Below are positions 15,647-25,236 of a stretch of 64,000 bases of DNA, piece by piece. The position numbers and the translations under genes are program-made. Each line of letters opens with the position of its first letter. Within the stretch, counting starts at the first letter, position 1. Origin of the DNA: DASUCS01 sp041166745 (GTDB taxonomy: Bacteria > Actinomycetota > Acidimicrobiia > Acidimicrobiales > JACDCH01); NCBI GenBank assembly GCA_041166745.1, contig JBEEGH010000011.1, forward strand, positions 62,001 through 126,000. The letters are read 5' to 3'. The notes below the pieces were generated by a model. It was not told where the DNA came from and searched no databases. It saw only the letters and a list, made by a program, of their open reading frames with translations.

Positions 15647-16933
15647 GTGCTAGCGAGGCTCGATCTCCGGGGTGTGGCCGACCTCGGCTCCGCCTTGCCA
15701 CGGCCGTCGGTGGTCGGCGAGCCAGGCGTCGTCGACAGCGTGCGGGCGATTCTCGCCGACGTCCGCTCCCGGGGCGACGCCGCCGTCCGTGAGCTCACGA
15801 AGCGATACGACGGCGCCGACATCGACGACTTGACCGTTCCCGATGCCGAGTGCAAGCGGGCGCTCGAGGGCATCGCTCCAGCACTCCGGCACGCCCTCGA
15901 GTTGGCCGCGGCCAACGTGCGCGACTTCGCCGCCTCCGAGGGATCCGCGGACCTGCGCTACGAACGCGACGGGCTTGTCGTGCGCACGCTGCGCCGGCCC
16001 GTCGACCGAGCCGGGTGCTACGTGCCTGGCGGTCGAGCGGTCTACCCGTCGACCGTGCTGATGACCGCCGTGCCCGCCCGCGTTGCGGGCGTCGGCGAAG
16101 TCGTGCTGTGTGTGCCCCCAGACCGAGACGGCAACGTGCCGGATGTCGTGCTGGCCGCCGCGGCGGTCGCGGAGGTCGATGTGGTGTACCGCGTAGGTGG
16201 CGCTCAGGCGATCGCTGCGATGGCGTACGGCACCGCGTCGATTCCGGCCGTCGACGTCATCGTCGGCCCCGGCAGCATGTACGTCGCCGTCGCGAAACGT
16301 GAGGTGGCAGGCGAGGGGCGGGTCGGCATTCCCTCCGCGTTCGCCGGTCCTTCCGAAGTCGTCGTCGTGGCCGACGAGACGACGTCGCCTGAGCTGGCGG
16401 CGATCGACATCATCGTGCAGGCCGAACACGGACCCGACGGATTGGCGTGGTTGATCACGTGGTCGGAGACGGCGGCGGACGCGGTCTCGGCCGCCGTCGA
16501 AGGGCTCGCCCGTGATGCCGCGAGACGCGAGGAGATCGAGTCGACGCTCGACACCAACGGTCGCTGCGTCTTGGTCGACGGACCCGAGCAGGCGATCGCG
16601 GTTGCGAACCTCATCGCCCCAGAGCACCTGGAGCTGCTCAACGCGGACCCCGAGTCGCTCGTACCGCTCGTGCGTCACGCGGGGGCAGTCTTCTGCGGGC
16701 CGCTCGCCCCCGCATCGCTGGGCGATTACGTCGCCGGACCGTCGCACGTGCTCCCCACCCATGGGTCGGCGCGATACGCCGGCGCGCTCACCGTCGATGA
16801 CTTCACCAAGCCATTGCACGTGATCGACGCCAATCGTGAGGCGTTCGACCGTCTCGGCCCCGCCGTCGTGGAGCTGGCGACGGCCGAAGGGCTGACCGCC
16901 CACGCGGACTCGATCAAGCTGCGTCGACGATGA
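15647..16933 (+). CDS. hisD: Histidinol dehydrogenase
   Basis: A 428-residue enzyme carrying out the last two oxidations of histidine synthesis (histidinol to histidine, NAD+ and Zn dependent). Typical segments are CYVPGGRAVYPSTVLMTAVPA (about 125-145), YRVGGAQAIAAMAYGT, VIVGPGSMYVAVAKR, IPSAFAGPSEVVVVAD and the zinc and substrate region IIVQAEHGPDG, with a second set in APASLGDYVAGPSHVLPT. The length is normal. It is the first gene of hisD-hisC-hisB-hisH-hisA-hisF. The GTG start immediately follows the operon -10, so it is probably leaderless. Its stop overlaps hisC as ATGA. Confidence 0.96.
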   Translation: MLARLDLRGVADLGSALPRPSVVGEPGVVDSVRAILADVRSRGDAAVRELTKRYDGADIDDLTVPDAECKRALEGIAPALRHALELAAANVRDFAASEGSADLRYERDGLVVRTLRRPVDRAGCYVPGGRAVYPSTVLMTAVPARVAGVGEVVLCVPPDRDGNVPDVVLAAAAVAEVDVVYRVGGAQAIAAMAYGTASIPAVDVIVGPGSMYVAVAKREVAGEGRVGIPSAFAGPSEVVVVADETTSPELAAIDIIVQAEHGPDGLAWLITWSETAADAVSAAVEGLARDAARREEIESTLDTNGRCVLVDGPEQAIAVANLIAPEHLELLNADPESLVPLVRHAGAVFCGPLAPASLGDYVAGPSHVLPTHGSARYAGALTVDDFTKPLHVIDANREAFDRLGPAVVELATAEGLTAHADSIKLRRR

Positions 16934-17988
16934 TCGAGCCCCGAGACGACATCGCGCTCATGGCCGGCTATCACTCGCCGCAAGTCGAGGTGAAGGTGCG
17001 GCTGAACACGAACGAGGCCCCGGAGCCTCCGCCCGCCGCGTTCACCGAGCGGCTCGCGGAGGAGATGGGCAACGTCGAGTGGCACCGCTATCCCGATCGC
17101 TCCGCGGTGGCGCTGCGATCGGCGATCGCCGAGCTCCACGGCGTGACTCCAGCGCAGGTGTTCGCCGCGAACGGATCCAACGAGGTGTTGCAGACGCTGT
17201 GCCTCACGTACGGCGGCTCCGGCCGCTCGGCGGCCGTGTTCGAGCCCACGTACGCGCTGCACAGTCACATCGCGCGCGTCACCGGTACGCGAGTCGTCGT
17301 CGGCGAGCGCAGGGCCGACTTCGCCCTCGACCTCGGTGAGGTCGCTCGCCTGCTCGGCGCCGAGCGTCCCGAGATCACCTTCCTGTGCTCACCGAACAAT
17401 CCGACCGGCGTCGTCGAGACCGAAGAAACGGTGCGGTCCGTGCTCGAGATCGCGACGGGGCTCGTGGTGGTCGACGAGGCCTACGGACAGTTCGCTCCGT
17501 GGTCGGCGCTCGACCTCGTCGACGACGATCGGCCGCTGGTCGTCACCCGCACCTATTCCAAGACGTGGTCGATGGCCGCCGCTCGTCTGGGGTACCTCAT
17601 CGGCCCATCGTGGTTGGTCGAACAACTCGACAAGGTCGTCCTGCCGTATCACCTCGACGTCGTGAAGCAGATCGCCGGGCGCCTCGCCCTCGACTATCGC
17701 CAGGAGATGGGCGCCCGTGTCGCCGCGTTGGTCGAGGAGCGCGGTCGACTCACCACACGACTCGCGGATCTGCCGATCGACGTCTGGCCGTCCGGCGCCA
17801 ACTTCGTGCTCGTGCGCCCACGCGCTCTCGCCGGCGACGACCTCTGGCAAGCGCTGCTCGATCGCTCGGTCCTCGTGCGCAACTGCGCCTCATGGCCGCG
17901 GCTCGAAGGCTGCCTGCGCATCACGGTCGGCACGCCGGAAGAAGACGACCTCCTGCTCACCGCACTGGAAGAGATCCTCGCACCATGA
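16930..17988 (+). CDS. hisC: Histidinol-phosphate aminotransferase
   Basis: A 352-residue fold type I PLP enzyme converting imidazole acetol phosphate to histidinol phosphate. The PLP lysine is Lys211 in TRTYSKTWSMAAARLGY. SPNNPTG (154-160) and VVDEAYGQF place the Asn and Asp that contact the cofactor, and RLNTNEAPEPPP near the N-terminus binds substrate. It is joined to hisD and hisB by 4-nt ATGA overlaps on both sides. Confidence 0.95.
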   Translation: MIEPRDDIALMAGYHSPQVEVKVRLNTNEAPEPPPAAFTERLAEEMGNVEWHRYPDRSAVALRSAIAELHGVTPAQVFAANGSNEVLQTLCLTYGGSGRSAAVFEPTYALHSHIARVTGTRVVVGERRADFALDLGEVARLLGAERPEITFLCSPNNPTGVVETEETVRSVLEIATGLVVVDEAYGQFAPWSALDLVDDDRPLVVTRTYSKTWSMAAARLGYLIGPSWLVEQLDKVVLPYHLDVVKQIAGRLALDYRQEMGARVAALVEERGRLTTRLADLPIDVWPSGANFVLVRPRALAGDDLWQALLDRSVLVRNCASWPRLEGCLRITVGTPEEDDLLLTALEEILAP

Positions 17989-18578
17989 CGACCCGAATCG
18001 CCACGAAGAAGCGCGAGACCAAGGAGACATCGGTGCTCGTCGACATCGATCTCGACGGCAGTGGTACCGGCGAGGTGAGCACCGGGCTGCCGTTCTTCGA
18101 TCACATGCTCGACCAGTTGGCCCGGCACGGAGGATTCGACCTCAAGGTGCTCGCCACCGGCGACCTCCACGTCGACGGTCACCACACGATCGAAGACGTC
18201 GGCATCACCGTCGGCGAGGTGTTCGCGACGGCGCTCGGAGACAAGGCCGGCGTCGCCCGTTTCGCCAGCGGGCTGTTCCCTCTCGACGAAGCCTTGGTCG
18301 AGGTCGCGCTCGACCTCTCGGGCCGGCCGTTCGTGGTGTGGGACGTGCCGTTCGGCGAGGTGCTTCCGTTGGGCGACCCGCCGTTCAATCCGGAGATGGC
18401 CGGTCACTTTTGGCACTCATTCGCCACCGCCGCCGGTATCACGTTGCACGTGCGCAAGCGTGCGGGCGAGAACACGCATCACGTCATCGAGGCCACGTTC
18501 AAGGGTGTTGCCCGCTGCTTGCGCAACGCGGTGCGCGTCGAGGGTCGCGGCGTCCCGTCGACCAAAGGCACGTTGTGA
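17985..18578 (+). CDS. hisB: Imidazoleglycerol-phosphate dehydratase
   Basis: A 197-residue monofunctional IGPD without the phosphatase domain found in enterobacteria. Metal-binding motifs are DGHHTIEDVGI (about 64-74) and ENTHHVIEATFKG (about 158-170), with LPFFDHMLDQLARHGGFD near residue 30. It dehydrates imidazoleglycerol phosphate. Coupled to hisC (ATGA) and hisH (GTGA). Confidence 0.96.
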   Translation: MTTRIATKKRETKETSVLVDIDLDGSGTGEVSTGLPFFDHMLDQLARHGGFDLKVLATGDLHVDGHHTIEDVGITVGEVFATALGDKAGVARFASGLFPLDEALVEVALDLSGRPFVVWDVPFGEVLPLGDPPFNPEMAGHFWHSFATAAGITLHVRKRAGENTHHVIEATFKGVARCLRNAVRVEGRGVPSTKGTL

Positions 18579-19189
18579 GCGCGCCGCTGATTGCGGTGCT
18601 CGACTACGGCATTGGGAACCTTCGGTCGGCCGAGAAGGGATTGGCGCGCGTCGGCGCGGATGCCCGACTCACGGATGACCCAGACGTGATCGCTCAGGCA
18701 GCTGGGGTGGTGCTGCCCGGCGTCGGGGCGTTCGGTCGGTGCATGGATGCCCTTGATCGCACGGGTCTGGCCGCGGTCGCACGCGATGCGGTGACCCGCT
18801 CCGTCCCCTTCCTCGCCATCTGCATCGGCATGCAGTTGCTCTACGACGAGTCAGAGGAGAGTCCGGGCCGCTCAGGGCTGGGCATCCTTCCCGGCGTCGT
18901 GCGACGCCTCCCCGAGGGCGTGAAGCATCCGCAGATGCAGTGGAACACGCTCGACATCAGGCGTGAGTCGATGCTGTTCGATGGGATGCCCGACCCTGCG
19001 TGGTTCTACTTCGTGCACAGCTATGCGCCAGACGACATCACGCATGCGAGCGCGCTCTGTGATTACGGCGGGCCTGTGGTCGCGGCGGTCGAACGCGGGA
19101 ATGTGTGGGCCACCCAGTTCCATCCCGAGAAGTCCGGCGCGAACGGCATGCGGTTGCTGTCGAACTTCGTGAGCCGGTGCACTTCATGA
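18575..19189 (+). CDS. hisH: Imidazole glycerol phosphate synthase, glutaminase subunit
   Basis: A 204-residue class I glutamine amidotransferase that feeds ammonia to HisF. The nucleophile is Cys83 in AICIGMQLL. The His and Glu of the triad are His183 and Glu185 in QFHPEKSG, and the oxyanion segment is LPGVGAFG (48-55). It starts with GTG overlapping the hisB stop and ends overlapping hisA as ATGA. HisF, its partner, is encoded 0.7 kb downstream. Confidence 0.95.
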   Translation: MSAPLIAVLDYGIGNLRSAEKGLARVGADARLTDDPDVIAQAAGVVLPGVGAFGRCMDALDRTGLAAVARDAVTRSVPFLAICIGMQLLYDESEESPGRSGLGILPGVVRRLPEGVKHPQMQWNTLDIRRESMLFDGMPDPAWFYFVHSYAPDDITHASALCDYGGPVVAAVERGNVWATQFHPEKSGANGMRLLSNFVSRCTS

Positions 19190-19893
19190 GCTTTGACCTG
19201 TATCCCGCGATCGATCTCCGTGCTGGCCGGGTGGTGCGCTTGCACCAAGGCGACTTCGATCAGGAGACGGTGTACAACGACGACCCGATCGCGGTGGCGC
19301 GCTCGTTCGAGGCCGCCGGGGCAACGTGGATCCACGTCGTGGACCTCGATGCGGCCCGACGCACCGGATCGAATCGCGAGGTCGTGGTTGCGGTGGCCGA
19401 CGCGGTTGCCGTACCAGTGCAGACGGGCGGTGGGGTTCGCGACGCGTCGCTGCTCGACGATGGCGTGGCTCGCATCGTGATCGGAAGCGCGGCGATCGAG
19501 GACCCTGACCTCGTGCGGCATCTCGCTGATGGCTACCCAGGCCGGGTTGCGGTTGGGCTCGACCATTGGGATGGCGAAGTGCGCGTTCGCGGCTGGGAGC
19601 AGGGGAGCGGCCGCCGTCTCCTCGACGTCGCCGGTGAGCTCGCCTTCCTGGGCGTGGCCGCGTTCGTCGTGACCGACATCTCGAGAGACGCCACGCTCGT
19701 CGGCCCCGACCTCGAGGGCCTTGGCGAGCTGCACCGCGCGACGACGGTCCCCGTGATCGCCAGCGGGGGCGTCGGCACCCTCGACGACCTGCTCGCATTG
19801 CGCGATCTCGGCGTGGCTGGTGCCATCGTCGGGAAGGCCATCTACGAAGGGCGCTTCGGCGTGAACGAGGCGGTGCTCACATGCGCTCGGTGA
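19186..19893 (+). CDS. hisA: ProFAR isomerase HisA
   Basis: A 235-residue (beta-alpha)8 barrel isomerising ProFAR to PRFAR. Asp10 in [11 protein letters not shown] and Asp164 in [11 protein letters not shown] are the expected acid-base pair; QTGGGVRD and [11 protein letters not shown] are the two phosphate-binding loops. In many actinobacteria this enzyme is the bifunctional PriA, replacing TrpF. Here a separate trpF lies at 28.1 kb, so it is probably needed only for histidine. The 3' end overlaps hisF by 13 nt. Confidence 0.93.
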   Translation: MSFDLYPAIDLRAGRVVRLHQGDFDQETVYNDDPIAVARSFEAAGATWIHVVDLDAARRTGSNREVVVAVADAVAVPVQTGGGVRDASLLDDGVARIVIGSAAIEDPDLVRHLADGYPGRVAVGLDHWDGEVRVRGWEQGSGRRLLDVAGELAFLGVAAFVVTDISRDATLVGPDLEGLGELHRATTVPVIASGGVGTLDDLLALRDLGVAGAIVGKAIYEGRFGVNEAVLTCAR

Positions 19894-20642
19894 GGGTCAT
19901 CCCGTGTCTCGACGTCGACGCTGGTCGCGTGGTGAAGGGCACCAACTTCGTCGACTTGCGCGATGCCGGTGACCCGGTGGAGCTCGCGGCCCGGTACGAC
20001 GAGTGGGGGGCCGACGAACTCGTCTTCCTCGACATCACGGCGTCATCCGACGCGCGAGACACGATGGTCGACGTGGCCCGGCGGACGGCCGAGAAAGTGT
20101 TCATCCCTTTCACCGTCGGCGGCGGCATCCGATCGGTGGACGACGCCCGCCGGTTGCTCCGAGTGGGCGCGGACAAGGTGTCGATCAACACGTCGGCGGT
20201 GGCGCGACCGGAACTCATCACCGACATCGCTGAGGAGTTCGGGACCCAATGCGTCGTCGTGGCCATAGACGCCCGTCAGGTCGAGGGCGGCGCATGGGAA
20301 GTGTTCACCCACGGTGGACGCAAGCCGACGGGTCTCGACGCCGTGTCCTGGGCCGCGGAGGCCGAGCAACTCGGCGCTGGTGAGATCCTCCTCACATCAA
20401 TGGACCGCGATGGAACGCGCGAAGGGTTCGACCTCGCACTCACCAGAGCGGTGGTCGACGCGTGCAACCTCCCGGTGATCGCGTCCGGAGGAGTGGGCAC
20501 GCTCGAGCATCTCGTCGACGGTGCGCTGGAAGGCGGCGCCGATGCGGTACTGGCGGCATCGATTTTCCACTTCGGTCAGCACACGGTGCGCGAGGCCAAG
20601 GACTTGATGGCCGCACGCGGCGTCACCGTGCGGCCGGTCTGA
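19881..20642 (+). CDS. hisF: Imidazole glycerol phosphate synthase, cyclase subunit
   Basis: A 253-residue barrel that closes the imidazole ring using ammonia from HisH. Asp11 in [14 protein letters not shown] and Asp130 in [12 protein letters not shown] are the catalytic pair. [13 protein letters not shown] and [12 protein letters not shown] are phosphate loops. It is the last gene of the six-gene run. Its 3' end overlaps the convergent hydrolase by 20 nt. Confidence 0.96.
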   Translation: MRSVRVIPCLDVDAGRVVKGTNFVDLRDAGDPVELAARYDEWGADELVFLDITASSDARDTMVDVARRTAEKVFIPFTVGGGIRSVDDARRLLRVGADKVSINTSAVARPELITDIAEEFGTQCVVVAIDARQVEGGAWEVFTHGGRKPTGLDAVSWAAEAEQLGAGEILLTSMDRDGTREGFDLALTRAVVDACNLPVIASGGVGTLEHLVDGALEGGADAVLAASIFHFGQHTVREAKDLMAARGVTVRPV

Positions 20643-21162
20643 GCCAGTCGAGGCACTGCTTCACCAGCTCGTCGGTGCGGCCGACGAACATGTGGTCGGC
20701 GCCGGAGACCATCGAGCACTCGGTCGAAGCCCAGTCAGTGGTCGCCACCTCGAGCCGCGCTGGCGAGAAGAAGTGGTCGTGCTCGGCGGCGACGATGCCC
20801 TTCGGTCGGGGGTCGTCGCCGATCACGGGCTCGAACATCGTGAGCGCCGGGGCGATCAAATACCAGCCGGCGATGCGGTCGTCGGCGATCGTCGCGGCGA
20901 CGCCGCCCCCGAACGAGTATCCGACGAGGAAGCGCGGCGGGGCGGTGACCAAGTCCAGCGCGTTGACGGTCTCGCTCGCTGCGGTTTCGAGGTCGCTGCT
21001 GCTGAAGTCGAAGCGCAGCGCGGTGACGCCGGCATCAGGCAGCGCTTCGAACAAGGCGCTGACCACGTTGTTGTACCGGTCGCCGCCCATGTCGGGATGC
21101 GGATGGAGCAACACCGCAGACGCCCACGGGTTGTCCGCCTCGGTCAGGTCGTAAGCCCGCAC
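20623..21162 (-). CDS. Small alpha/beta hydrolase (dienelactone hydrolase-like)
   Basis: A 179-residue minimal alpha/beta hydrolase without a cap. The nucleophile is the Ser in GYSFGGG; the Asp is in VAAEHDHFF and the His in [31 protein letters not shown] near the N-terminus is the usual oxyanion region of this family (COG2945-like). The substrate is unknown. The GTG start is supported by TACCGT 6 nt upstream. It is divergent from the groES-like gene. Confidence 0.82.
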   Translation of the reverse strand: MRAYDLTEADNPWASAVLLHPHPDMGGDRYNNVVSALFEALPDAGVTALRFDFSSSDLETAASETVNALDLVTAPPRFLVGYSFGGGVAATIADDRIAGWYLIAPALTMFEPVIGDDPRPKGIVAAEHDHFFSPARLEVATTDWASTECSMVSGADHMFVGRTDELVKQCLDWLRPAAR

Positions 21163-21168
21163 CCGACG

Positions 21169-21178
21169 ACGGTACCGT
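21169..21178. promoter_or_regulatory. Palindromic divergent -10 element, hydrolase / groES-like
   Basis: ACGGTACCGT is a perfect 10-bp palindrome. It gives TACCGT on the plus strand (21173-21178), 7 nt before the groES-like ATG, and TACCGT on the minus strand (21174-21169), 6 nt before the hydrolase GTG. The two starts are only 23 nt apart, so both transcripts must be nearly leaderless. Confidence 0.5.
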
Positions 21179-21185
21179 TGCGGCG

Positions 21186-21527
21186 ATGGCCAAGTCCGCA
21201 GCGAGCAGCGACGACAAGCTCCCGATCAAGATGTTGAGCGACCGCGTCCTCGTCCGACTGGGTGCCGCCGAGGGCGAACGCCGGTCGGCGAGCGGGATCG
21301 TGATCCCCGCCACCGCGCAGATGTCGAAGCGACTGGCCTGGGCCGAGGTGATCGCGGTGGGAGCCAACGTTCGGGCGATGGAGCCCGGAGATCAGGTGCT
21401 GTTCAACCCCGAGGACCGATACGAGGTCGAGGTACGCGGCGAGGACTACATCATCCTCCGAGAGCGCGACGTCCACGCTGTCGCGTCAAAGCGGTTGGAA
21501 GAAGGCTCGACCGGTCTTTACCTCTGA
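21186..21527 (+). CDS. GroES-like co-chaperonin
   Basis: A 113-residue Cpn10 fold protein: IKMLSDRVLVRLGAAEGERRSASGIVIPATAQ, then AEVIAVGANVRAMEPGDQVLFN and a final YIILRERDVHAVA strand match GroES. Residues 28-50 are the expected mobile loop region, and they differ from the classic GroES loop. It is slightly longer than normal because of the N- and C-terminal extensions. No groEL is adjacent, so it may be a second or divergent GroES. The promoter string is shared with the his operon. Confidence 0.82.
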   Translation: MAKSAASSDDKLPIKMLSDRVLVRLGAAEGERRSASGIVIPATAQMSKRLAWAEVIAVGANVRAMEPGDQVLFNPEDRYEVEVRGEDYIILRERDVHAVASKRLEEGSTGLYL

Positions 21528-21621
21528 CATGGTCTCGTTCGCCAAGGCTCACTCGACTGCGGCTCGTCGCTGACGCTTCCCTCGCCGCGGGAATCCGTTC
21601 GGCTCGTTCCACCCTTCCTCG

Positions 21622-21627
21622 TAGTCT
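21622..21627 (+). promoter_or_regulatory. -10 element (TAGTCT) before hisI
   Basis: TAGTCT lies 8 nt before the hisI ATG, in the 108-nt gap after the groES-like gene. It would drive hisI-trpE-ygfZ as a separate unit. The rest of the gap shows no gene or clear structure. Confidence 0.45.
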
Positions 21628-21635
21628 GAACAGCG

Positions 21636-21986
21636 ATGCCCCCCGCCGTGCTCGATGAGCAGCTCTCGACCGTTCAGTACAACGATGCCGGGCTCGTGCC
21701 GGCGATCGCGCAAGACCACGCGACGGGAACCGTGCTGATGCTTGCCTGGATGACCGAGGCCACGCTCCGCGAGACATTGCAGACAGGGCGGATGGTCTAT
21801 TGGAGCCGGAGCCGCAACGAGGTGTGGCGCAAAGGCGACACGTCCGGCGACATCCAACTCGTGCGTGAGGCTCGCTATGACTGCGACGGCGACGTGCTGC
21901 TGTTCGTCGTCGAGCAGCAAGGCAACGGTGCCTGCCACACCGGCGAGTTCTCCTGCTTCTTCCGCTCGTTCTCGACTGCGCCGTGA
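21636..21986 (+). CDS. hisI: Phosphoribosyl-AMP cyclohydrolase
   Basis: A 116-residue monofunctional PRA-CH; no HisE pyrophosphohydrolase domain is attached. Signatures are [17 protein letters not shown] (about 56-72), the metal-binding Asp cluster in [13 protein letters not shown], and [11 protein letters not shown] with the conserved zinc cysteines and histidine. It opens the purine ring in histidine synthesis. It is about 1 kb from hisF and joined to trpE by a GTGA overlap. Confidence 0.95.
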   Translation: MPPAVLDEQLSTVQYNDAGLVPAIAQDHATGTVLMLAWMTEATLRETLQTGRMVYWSRSRNEVWRKGDTSGDIQLVREARYDCDGDVLLFVVEQQGNGACHTGEFSCFFRSFSTAP

Positions 21987-23497
21987 TCGTGCAGCCCTCG
22001 CGGGCTGATTTCCACGCGCTCGCGCGCGATCACACAGTGGTACCCGTATGGCGCGAGGTGTTGGGTGATCTCACCACGCCCGTTGCCGGGTTCTTGCGCG
22101 TCGTGGGAGACGAGCCGGGGTTCCTGCTCGAGTCGGTCGAACACGAGCGGTGGGGACGCTGGTCGTTCGTTGGCCGCCGCCCGGTCGCGACGCTGGTGGC
22201 GCGGCATGGTCGGGTCGAGGTCGATCAGCCATTGTCCGACGACATCCCGTTGGATCGAGGCGTGCTGGCCGCCGTGGAAGGAGTGCTCGCGCACTACCGA
22301 TCGCCTGTCCTTCCCGATCTGCCCCCGCTGCACGGCGGCCTTGTCGGCTACCTGGGCTACGACGTCGTGCGCGAGGTGGAGCACCTTCCCGACGTGCCGC
22401 CAGACGACCTCGGCAACCCCGACGCGGTGCTGTCGATCATCGGCGAGCTCGCGGCGTACGACCACTACCGTCAACGGGTCACGCTGCTGGCCAACGCGTA
22501 CATCCCCGCTGCCGCGAGCGCGGCCGATCTCGATGCGGCGTACGACGACGCGATCGAGAGACTCGAGCAGCTGGCGATCGACGGAGCGCGTGCCCTCGAC
22601 GAGCCGTTGGTCGATCCGCCTGATCCCGACGATCCCTTGCCCGAGGTGCGTTCGTCGATGGGAGCGAACCTCTACGCCGACGCCGTCGAAGTCGCGCGCG
22701 AATACATCCTTGCGGGCGACATCTTCCAAGTCGTGCTCGCTCAGCGGTACGACCTCGACCTCGACGCCGACCCGTTCGACGTGTACCGCGTGCTGCGTCA
22801 GGTCAATCCGAGTCCGTACATGTACTTCTTTCGACACCCGACCGTGACCCTCGTCGGGTCTTCACCCGAGCCGATGGTGCAACTGCTCGACGGCAAGGTG
22901 ATCTCGCGGCCGATTGCCGGCACGCGTCGCCGGGGCCGCACCGATGAAGACGATCGCCGTCTCGCGGCCGAGCTCGTCGAGCACCCCAAGGAACGCGCCG
23001 AGCACGTGATGCTCGTGGACCTCGCCCGCAACGACGTCGGACGAGTCGTCGACTTCGGCACGGAACAGGTCGACGAGATGATGACGCTCGAGCGCTACTC
23101 GCATGTCATGCACCTCACGTCGCAGGTGTCGGGCCAGCTTCGGGAAGGCCTAGGGCCGATCGACGTGCTGCGGGCGACGTTGCCGGCCGGCACCGTGTCG
23201 GGCGCGCCCAAGGTGCGCGCCATGGAGATCATCGACCAGCTCGAGCCTGTGAAGCGGGGCCCGTATGCCGGTGTCGTCGGCTATCTCGACTTCTCGGGCA
23301 ATCTCGACACGGCCATCGCCATTCGCACGATGGTGGTGCAGCCCGACGGCCGTGCCTCGGTGCAGGCCGGCGCAGGCATCGTCGTCGACTCGGTGCCGGA
23401 ACACGAAGACCTCGAGTGCCGCAACAAGGCCCAGGCGCTCCTCGCCGCGGTCCCCGCCGCGCGCCGCATGACCGCCGCGAGATTGGCTCGTCGGTGA
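21983..23497 (+). CDS. trpE: Anthranilate synthase component I
   Basis: A 504-residue chorismate-utilising enzyme. The N-terminal half includes the [17 protein letters not shown] region, which in TrpE proteins binds feedback tryptophan. The catalytic half shows [57 protein letters not shown] and [17 protein letters not shown]. The Ala/Val pattern without the isochorismate lysine fits anthranilate synthase. TrpG (glutaminase) is not in this window. The GTG start overlaps the hisI stop. Confidence 0.93.
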   Translation: MIVQPSRADFHALARDHTVVPVWREVLGDLTTPVAGFLRVVGDEPGFLLESVEHERWGRWSFVGRRPVATLVARHGRVEVDQPLSDDIPLDRGVLAAVEGVLAHYRSPVLPDLPPLHGGLVGYLGYDVVREVEHLPDVPPDDLGNPDAVLSIIGELAAYDHYRQRVTLLANAYIPAAASAADLDAAYDDAIERLEQLAIDGARALDEPLVDPPDPDDPLPEVRSSMGANLYADAVEVAREYILAGDIFQVVLAQRYDLDLDADPFDVYRVLRQVNPSPYMYFFRHPTVTLVGSSPEPMVQLLDGKVISRPIAGTRRRGRTDEDDRRLAAELVEHPKERAEHVMLVDLARNDVGRVVDFGTEQVDEMMTLERYSHVMHLTSQVSGQLREGLGPIDVLRATLPAGTVSGAPKVRAMEIIDQLEPVKRGPYAGVVGYLDFSGNLDTAIAIRTMVVQPDGRASVQAGAGIVVDSVPEHEDLECRNKAQALLAAVPAARRMTAARLARR

Positions 23498-24312
23498 AGC
23501 CGTTTGTTGCGTGGATCGAGCGCGATGTGGTTCGGGCACACGGGCCGGACACGATCACGTTCCTGCAGGGCCAACTCAGTCAAGACGTCGAGGCAATCGC
23601 GGTGGACGAGAGCCGCTGGTCGTTGCTGCTCGAGCCGACCGGCAAGGTCTCCGCCTGGTTGCGGGTCACCCGAACACAGGACGACGAGGTGCTCCTCGAC
23701 ACCGAAGGCGGATGGGGCGACGCCGTCATCGCCCGGCTGAACCGCTTCAAGCTCCGCACGAAGTGTGAGATCGAACCCGTCGACGGATGGCGTTGCCTCG
23801 CAGTACGCGGCACGACGGTCGTCGATCCCGCCGCCCGTCCCATCAGCTGGCCCGGTGTCGAAGGGGTCGACCTGCTCGGCGCAGACGTCATCGCGCCACC
23901 AGATGTGCCCCTGCTCGACCTGTACGAACAGCTTCGCATCGAGTCGGGCGTACCGGCCATGGGCCGCGAGCTCACCGAAGCGACCATTCCCGTCGAGGCC
24001 GGCCAATGGTTGATCGACACGTCGGTCAGCTTCACGAAGGGCTGTTACACCGGCCAAGAGTTGGTCGCCCGGATCGACTCGCGCGGCGGCAACGCGCCTC
24101 GGCCGATCCGGGGGCTTCGGATCGACGGCCGGGTCGACGTCGGCGCGTCCGTGACCGCGCTCGACGGGCGCGCGCTCGGCATCGTCACAAGTGTCGCGAC
24201 AGCGAGCGACGACACGATCGCTCTGGCGCCGTTGGCGCGCGCCGTGACTCCTCCGGCGGACGTGCTCGTGGCGGGAATCGCCGCACGGGTCGTCGAGCTA
24301 CCGATGCGATAA
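23494..24312 (+). CDS. ygfZ: Folate-binding tRNA-modifying / Fe-S repair protein YgfZ
   Basis: A 272-residue GcvT-fold protein. The diagnostic motif is KGCYTGQELVARI (K-G-C-Y-x-G-Q-E) near residue 185. The N-terminal FLQGQLSQDVEAIA and LLEPTGKVSAWLRV segments also match. YgfZ binds tetrahydrofolate and helps the repair or maturation of Fe-S enzymes such as MiaB. The GTG start overlaps the trpE stop as GTGA. Confidence 0.9.
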   Translation: MKPFVAWIERDVVRAHGPDTITFLQGQLSQDVEAIAVDESRWSLLLEPTGKVSAWLRVTRTQDDEVLLDTEGGWGDAVIARLNRFKLRTKCEIEPVDGWRCLAVRGTTVVDPAARPISWPGVEGVDLLGADVIAPPDVPLLDLYEQLRIESGVPAMGRELTEATIPVEAGQWLIDTSVSFTKGCYTGQELVARIDSRGGNAPRPIRGLRIDGRVDVGASVTALDGRALGIVTSVATASDDTIALAPLARAVTPPADVLVAGIAARVVELPMR

Positions 24313-24313
24313 T
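24308..24313 (+). promoter_or_regulatory. Possible -10 element (GATAAT)
   Basis: GATAAT lies 8 nt before the ATG at 24322 and overlaps the ygfZ stop codon. It differs from TATAAT only at the first base. It favours the second of two adjacent ATG codons as the start of the next gene. Confidence 0.35.
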
Positions 24314-24321
24314 CGGCGATG

Positions 24322-25236
24322 ATGGCGCGGTTGCGGTGGCCGACGGTTCGTGAGCTGCGCGTCGCGGTACCGCTCGCCATTCCGATCCTGCTGCTCTCGG
24401 TCTTCGTGCTGCGCGGTTGCAGCACCGCGAACGTGCCGCTGGTCCATCCGCCTCCCGGGGTCACGCTGCCGGCGGCCGCGGCGACGTCGACTCCGCAAGA
24501 CCTCACGGGCGTAGAGCTGGCCGGGGTCAATGGCACCACGACCCCCGTGCCGGTGGCAGCCGGCGGAACATCGCACATGAACGGTTCCGTTGCCGGCCCC
24601 CAAGGTGCACTGCCGGGCGCCACGGTGCGCGTCGAGCATCTCGTCGCCGGCAACCCGCCTCCGATCGACGTCCTCACCGGTCCGGACGGGCGTTGGGACC
24701 TGACCAACATCGCCGGCGGTCGCTACCGCGTGCGTTCCTTCTTGCCACCGTCGTTCGCGCAAACGCAACCGGAGATCTTCTTTCTCACCGATGGCGAGCA
24801 ACGCACCCTCGACCTCGTCGTCGAGAGCTTCGTCGGCGTGTCGCTCGCGGCCGCCATCGCTCCGGACCCACCCCAGCTCAATCAGCCGCTGACGTTCGTA
24901 GTTCGCGTAGCGCGTAAAACCGTCGATCCGAGCGGAGTCGTGCGCAGCCAGCCGGTCGTCAACGCCGGTGTCGCATTGACCGGCACCCAAGGCTGGTCAG
25001 TTCGGGGGTCGTCGTCGGTGTTCACCGACGCGAACGGTGACGCCGCGTTCACGATTGATTGTCGTTCAACCGGTGCGTCGCAGCTTCAGGTAGCCGTGCG
25101 TCCGACGCCGACGGATCCACCACAAGCCGCGACGCTGGCGGTGACGGCCTGCAACGATCCCGGAGCGACGACCACGACCCCGCCGTCGTCCGGGAGCGGG
25201 CCGCCGCCGACCGCTAGCGGGCCGCCGCCGAACTGA
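24322..25236 (+). CDS. Exported protein with Ig/CNA-B-like domains, unknown function
   Basis: About 304 residues. An N-terminal hydrophobic segment (LRVAVPLAIPILLLSVFVLRGC) suggests a signal anchor, or a lipoprotein signal with a poor lipobox. Residues about 80-165 look like a carboxypeptidase-regulatory/CNA-B fold (GPQGALPGATVRVEHL, TGPDGRWDLTNIAGGRYRVRSFLP). Residues about 175-275 form a second Ig-like domain (VFTDANGDAAFTIDC). The C-terminus is a low-complexity Thr/Pro/Gly/Ser tail, typical of wall-exposed regions. The ATG at 24319 is an alternative start. Its last 23 nt overlap the convergent kinase gene. The function is not known. Confidence 0.75.
   Translation: MARLRWPTVRELRVAVPLAIPILLLSVFVLRGCSTANVPLVHPPPGVTLPAAAATSTPQDLTGVELAGVNGTTTPVPVAAGGTSHMNGSVAGPQGALPGATVRVEHLVAGNPPPIDVLTGPDGRWDLTNIAGGRYRVRSFLPPSFAQTQPEIFFLTDGEQRTLDLVVESFVGVSLAAAIAPDPPQLNQPLTFVVRVARKTVDPSGVVRSQPVVNAGVALTGTQGWSVRGSSSVFTDANGDAAFTIDCRSTGASQLQVAVRPTPTDPPQAATLAVTACNDPGATTTTPPSSGSGPPPTASGPPPN

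Noticed and set aside
21528..21635. Hidden small gene or regulatory RNA between the groES-like gene and hisI
   Set aside because: No open frame with sensible composition and no strong hairpin. Only the -10 before hisI is supported.
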